From: Paludibacter sp.
GTDB lineage: Bacteria; Bacteroidota; Bacteroidia; Bacteroidales; Paludibacteraceae
Assembly: GCA_028690665.1 (NCBI GenBank)
Contig: JAQVAV010000011.1
Span: 62,001 to 126,000, forward strand
Length of the DNA stretch: 64,000 nucleotides
Reading direction: 5' to 3'
The notes beneath the pieces were generated by a model that was not told the DNA's origin, did no database searches, and worked only from the letters and a program-made list of their open reading frames with translations. Below are positions 61,390 through 64,000 of this stretch, piece after piece (the stretch's first letter is position 1; the number at the start of each line of letters is the position of its first letter). A program made the translations under genes and the position numbers.

Positions 61390-61568
61390 TTTAAAATAGT
61401 TTTCCAATAATATCGACCGAGGCTAAAGGCATTTTTGGAATTTGCGTATTCCCCACCAATTACTCATAGGCGGGCGTTAGGCGTAGTTCGTAATCTTTGT
61501 TTTTTATAAAATATTCAGTATCGTTCATTTTAAAAATTATATATAATCGGGGAAATTTATTCTTTTAA

Positions 61569-62165
61569 TCAAATTATCCGAATAATTTCCACTGAATCAT
61601 CCTGTTTTATGCATCGTATAGCAGAACCATTATTAACCACCTGAATCAATTTGCTATTTTTTTCGATTTTTGTTGTAAACGGTTTAAAAATAATCTGATT
61701 AGATTTACTATCTGATTCTTGTTTCAATTCGTATTTTTCAGGGCATTTATATAAAGCATAGGAATCCTCGTATTTAAGAATGAAATAACCAACTTCCAAA
61801 TTATCAGACAAAAAAACCGGAGTTATTTCTTCTGCAGCGGCAAGGGAAAAACCATATTTATCAAAAAGAACATCTTCTTTCCCTTTTTGAGCGATTATGT
61901 AAGTATTACCTGGGTTTGGTCCATATAATACTATGCTATCGTAGTCTTGAGGCTCTATTATATATAACTTTTCACTAAATACGGGAATAGAACTTTTTAC
62001 ACCATATAAATTATTTTCCTTTACTATTTCCAATGAAAAACTTATTCCAATGCCAGAAACAGGTTCCTTTTTTTTATTAGTAGCAACGCAAGAACTATTA
62101 AATAAAACAGGTGAAATCATAATAACGACTAAAGCTAAAATAAAAAATAAATTTAATTTTTTCAT
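61569..62165 (-). CDS. Putative lipoprotein of unknown function
   Basis: 198 residues. The N-terminus is a long hydrophobic signal with a possible lipobox FNSSC (Cys 26; weak because position -3 is Asn). The mature part is mainly beta-strand in look (IPVFSEKLYIIEPQDYDSIVLYGPNPGN) without a recognised family. It is followed by no clear terminator on its own strand. GCCTAAC/GTTAGGC half-sites at 62337 and 61486 lie on either side of it, which might mark past insertion. It could be a recent acquisition; no function is proposed. Confidence 0.7.
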   Translation of the reverse strand: MKKLNLFFILALVVIMISPVLFNSSCVATNKKKEPVSGIGISFSLEIVKENNLYGVKSSIPVFSEKLYIIEPQDYDSIVLYGPNPGNTYIIAQKGKEDVLFDKYGFSLAAAEEITPVFLSDNLEVGYFILKYEDSYALYKCPEKYELKQESDSKSNQIIFKPFTTKIEKNSKLIQVVNNGSAIRCIKQDDSVEIIRII

Positions 62166-62342
62166 GACATCTAAATTTTGATTAATTATATTATTAAAAT
62201 TAAATACTGATCCTGATTAACAACAAAAATTCCTCTTATGATCAATTAGTTAAGAATAATATTTTTCTTCAAACTTTCATTTCGGCTTTTGTTCGTTAGC
62301 TTCATAACTTAATGTGTTTTTTATATTTGCGATTACGCCTAA

Positions 62343-63269
62343 CTAAAAATTTAGAATAATCCCGGCTGAAACAGCTCTCACATTAGGACCTTTTCCGGAT
62401 TGAAACATGCTGAACGGCGAATATTTGGCATAAACGCTCCATGCACCATAACCAATTTGTGCAGTATAATCTAATGAAAGCGGAGCTATATTCAAACCTT
62501 TCGCTTCAACCTTTTTAATTGTATTTCCATCTTCATCTTTATATTTTACTTTATATGATGCAATAGGATTTACACCACCAATAACACCCGCTGCAATATA
62601 AAATTTATGATTTTTACCGAGAGTCGGCTGCCATTCAAGTAGTAAGGGAACATTGATCTGAAATACGCGAAGACGACTATAGTCATACGTAATACCTGCT
62701 GGTGCCGAAGCAACATTCGTTATATCATTTTGCTCTACCAAATGTGTATTCATGTCTAAAAAATAGTTATGCCAACTTATACCAAGTCCGGAAGTTAATC
62801 CGAGATTATTTCTGTAAAAAGGCAGAATTTTTTCTATAAAATTAAAATAAAATTCATTCGAACTTTCAGATTTAAGAGTAAGCCCGTCGATATTATTCAG
62901 CGTATAATTTTTATCGGAAATATTGGCAAATCCCCACCCTATTCCGGCCCAGTGAGCTTCCATTTTATACTTTTTACTTTTTTTATGCTGTAATTTCTCG
63001 ATAAAAGGAATCTGAAATCCCAAGTCTTCTACCACGGTCCATTTCTCAGAGCTTTTTCCATCACTGAAGATGCCTTCGTAAATCTTCTCAAGACTGTTGG
63101 ATTCTCCATCAAAAACTTTTACTTTGATTTGATCGACACTGTCTTTAATCTGAATTGTTTTTCCGTTGTAATAAACTGTTGTATCATTTTGGTCAACTTC
63201 TACAGCTTTAGTTACAAACACAGAGCATATCATCGCGATGCTTAATACGATATATTTTTTCATTTTCAT
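62343..63269 (-). CDS. Outer-membrane beta-barrel protein (porin family)
   Basis: 308 residues with a signal peptide (an ATG two codons downstream at 63263 is equally possible) and a conserved porin-like C-terminal half with alternating strands (YDYSRLRVFQINVPLLLEWQP, FYIAAGVIGGVNP, QIGYGAWSVYAKYSPFSMFQSGKGPNVRAVSAGIILNF) ending in Phe, as outer-membrane barrels do. The N-terminal part (about 20-100) is a soluble segment. Genes of this kind commonly follow DUF4252-like genes in Bacteroidetes sigma-factor operons. Exact function unknown. Confidence 0.85.
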   Translation of the reverse strand: MKMKKYIVLSIAMICSVFVTKAVEVDQNDTTVYYNGKTIQIKDSVDQIKVKVFDGESNSLEKIYEGIFSDGKSSEKWTVVEDLGFQIPFIEKLQHKKSKKYKMEAHWAGIGWGFANISDKNYTLNNIDGLTLKSESSNEFYFNFIEKILPFYRNNLGLTSGLGISWHNYFLDMNTHLVEQNDITNVASAPAGITYDYSRLRVFQINVPLLLEWQPTLGKNHKFYIAAGVIGGVNPIASYKVKYKDEDGNTIKKVEAKGLNIAPLSLDYTAQIGYGAWSVYAKYSPFSMFQSGKGPNVRAVSAGIILNF

Positions 63270-63286
63270 TTTGTTTTTTAGTGCGT

Positions 63287-63739
63287 TTATTTTTTCTTTA
63301 ATATAAGTTTGAGAACATCTTCGGAATCCTTTTTCGATTCAATATAAATCAAAGTTGTTTTTTGTTCTGGTTTAAACGTTTCATTGAAAAGTATTAATCT
63401 GAACAATTGATGTTTGGGAGGAAGCTGCAGAAAGATGGAAGTCGGGATTCCATTGCTGACAACCTGTTTTACCTTCTTCGCTCCTGATTCATCCTGTGCA
63501 AGACACGCGCGAATAAAATCCGCAGCTTGTGAGTCATTGTTTATTGTAATGCTTTTGAAGAGCGAAAAGTCATAACCTTCAAGGGCTTCATCGGACAGCT
63601 CCACCATAGTTACTCCTTTCCGGTCGCCATATTTTTCGAAAACTTTTCTGATTTGGAGATTATCCTGTGCAGAAACACCGACGGAAACTCCTAAACAGCA
63701 AAGGATCAAAAGCACCAAGAATTGTTTTGTTCGTTTCAT
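63287..63739 (-). CDS. Secreted DUF4252/DUF6108-like protein
   Basis: 150 residues with a signal peptide ending near VSAQ. The sequence IRKVFEKYGDRKGVTMVELSDEALEGYDFSLFKSITI matches the pattern of small exported proteins (DUF4252 or DUF6108) that follow ECF sigma-factor genes in Bacteroidetes. Function unknown. It lies 17 bases before the porin gene and 12 bases after the partial gene upstream, so it belongs to the same transcript. Confidence 0.75.
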   Translation of the reverse strand: MKRTKQFLVLLILCCLGVSVGVSAQDNLQIRKVFEKYGDRKGVTMVELSDEALEGYDFSLFKSITINNDSQAADFIRACLAQDESGAKKVKQVVSNGIPTSIFLQLPPKHQLFRLILFNETFKPEQKTTLIYIESKKDSEDVLKLILKKK

Positions 63740-63751
63740 ATTTAATTCATT

Positions 63752-64000
63752 TTATTTTTCAGATGTTGCGAAAATATCAAGCTGCTGTTGTACCACATCA
63801 TTGGCTGTCATGTTCTGAAAACATTGCTCTACTTCGTTATTGGTAGCAGAGACTTCATTCAGCGACATCAGAGCTTTTGATTTAACCTCAGACAGTTTGG
63901 TTATTTTTACACCATTAACATAAGCATAATTCGATTTGGTATTGGCGGTAGTGTAGAAGTGTAAACCTGCTGCAATAACAAGCATAGCTGCAATACCGCT
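63752..64000 (-). CDS. Membrane-anchored protein of the porin/DUF4252 operon, N-terminus beyond the window
   Basis: The frame is open to the end of the window; the ATG at 63985 lies inside a hydrophobic segment (SGIAAMLVIAAGLHFYTT), so the true start is further on. The visible part is a transmembrane helix followed by a short polar domain (AYVNGVKITKLSEVKSKALMSL). In comparable Bacteroidetes operons the gene before the DUF4252-like gene is a short membrane protein following an ECF sigma factor, perhaps an anti-sigma factor; that sigma gene would be outside the window. Confidence 0.65.
   Translation of the reverse strand, partial: SGIAAMLVIAAGLHFYTTANTKSNYAYVNGVKITKLSEVKSKALMSLNEVSATNNEVEQCFQNMTANDVVQQQLDIFATSEK

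Overview
The window is a stretch of chromosome from an AT-rich Bacteroidales bacterium. The evidence is SusC/SusD outer-membrane pairs, two hybrid two-component systems (HTCS), type IX secretion (T9SS) C-terminal sorting domains on at least three proteins, Bacteroidetes-type TAnnTTTG promoter -7 boxes, and lipoproteins with short lipoboxes. The last third is rich in genes typical of strict anaerobes (ORP/MinD-type ATPases, a C_GCAxxG_C_C protein, a CoA-disulfide-reductase-type flavoprotein). Paludibacteraceae or a neighbouring family is plausible, but genus cannot be fixed from the sequence alone. No rRNA, tRNA, CRISPR array or intact transposase was found.

Region A (1-12.2 kb) is a decaying polysaccharide-utilisation locus. 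It holds the 3' end of a secreted GH2 beta-galactosidase, a GH97 enzyme of the retaining (alpha-galactosidase) type, a broken anaerobic sulfatase-maturase gene between two near-identical hairpins, an HTCS regulator, a truncated carbohydrate-binding protein, and the C-terminal third of a second HTCS joined directly to it. A galactose-containing, possibly once sulfated, glycan is a reasonable guess. Region B (12.4-20.8 kb) has a 1,401-residue modular T9SS surface protein, a small lipoprotein, a LiaF-like/LytTR membrane pair and class II fructose-bisphosphate aldolase.

Region C (21.1-28.6 kb) is a copper/silver-type efflux locus: an HYC_CC_PP protein, a secreted HMA-domain protein, CusA-, CusC- and CusB-like genes, with a 161-bp inverted-repeat element inserted ahead of cusA. 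Region D (28.7-47.2 kb) is a second, intact polysaccharide locus: a divergent HTCS, GH130, an MFS transporter, an unclassified helical lipoprotein, SusC, SusD, a LamG lipoprotein and a large T9SS protein carrying the same unclassified domain, followed by a GH2 pseudogene with two nonsense codons, a deletion and a frameshift. The unclassified domain in two copies is a good candidate for an undescribed glycan-active family.

Region E (47.5-51.2 kb) carries galK-galM (Leloir pathway) and a HAD phosphatase. Region F (51.3-60.7 kb) is a run of fourteen same-strand genes: DUF134 regulator, metallo-beta-lactamase-fold protein, peroxiredoxin, NifX/ORP-like protein, two DUF5320-type peptides, DUF89, two ferredoxin-containing MinD ATPases, an Mrp/NBP35 ATPase, a CoA-disulfide reductase/rhodanese fusion, a second NifX-like protein, a thioesterase and a C_GCAxxG_C_C protein. 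It resembles the Desulfovibrio orange-protein (ORP) gene set with added redox and sulfur enzymes, and is the strongest candidate here for an uncharacterised system. Region G (60.8-64 kb) has a degenerate GNAT protein and a minus-strand group of envelope genes that runs off the end of the window.
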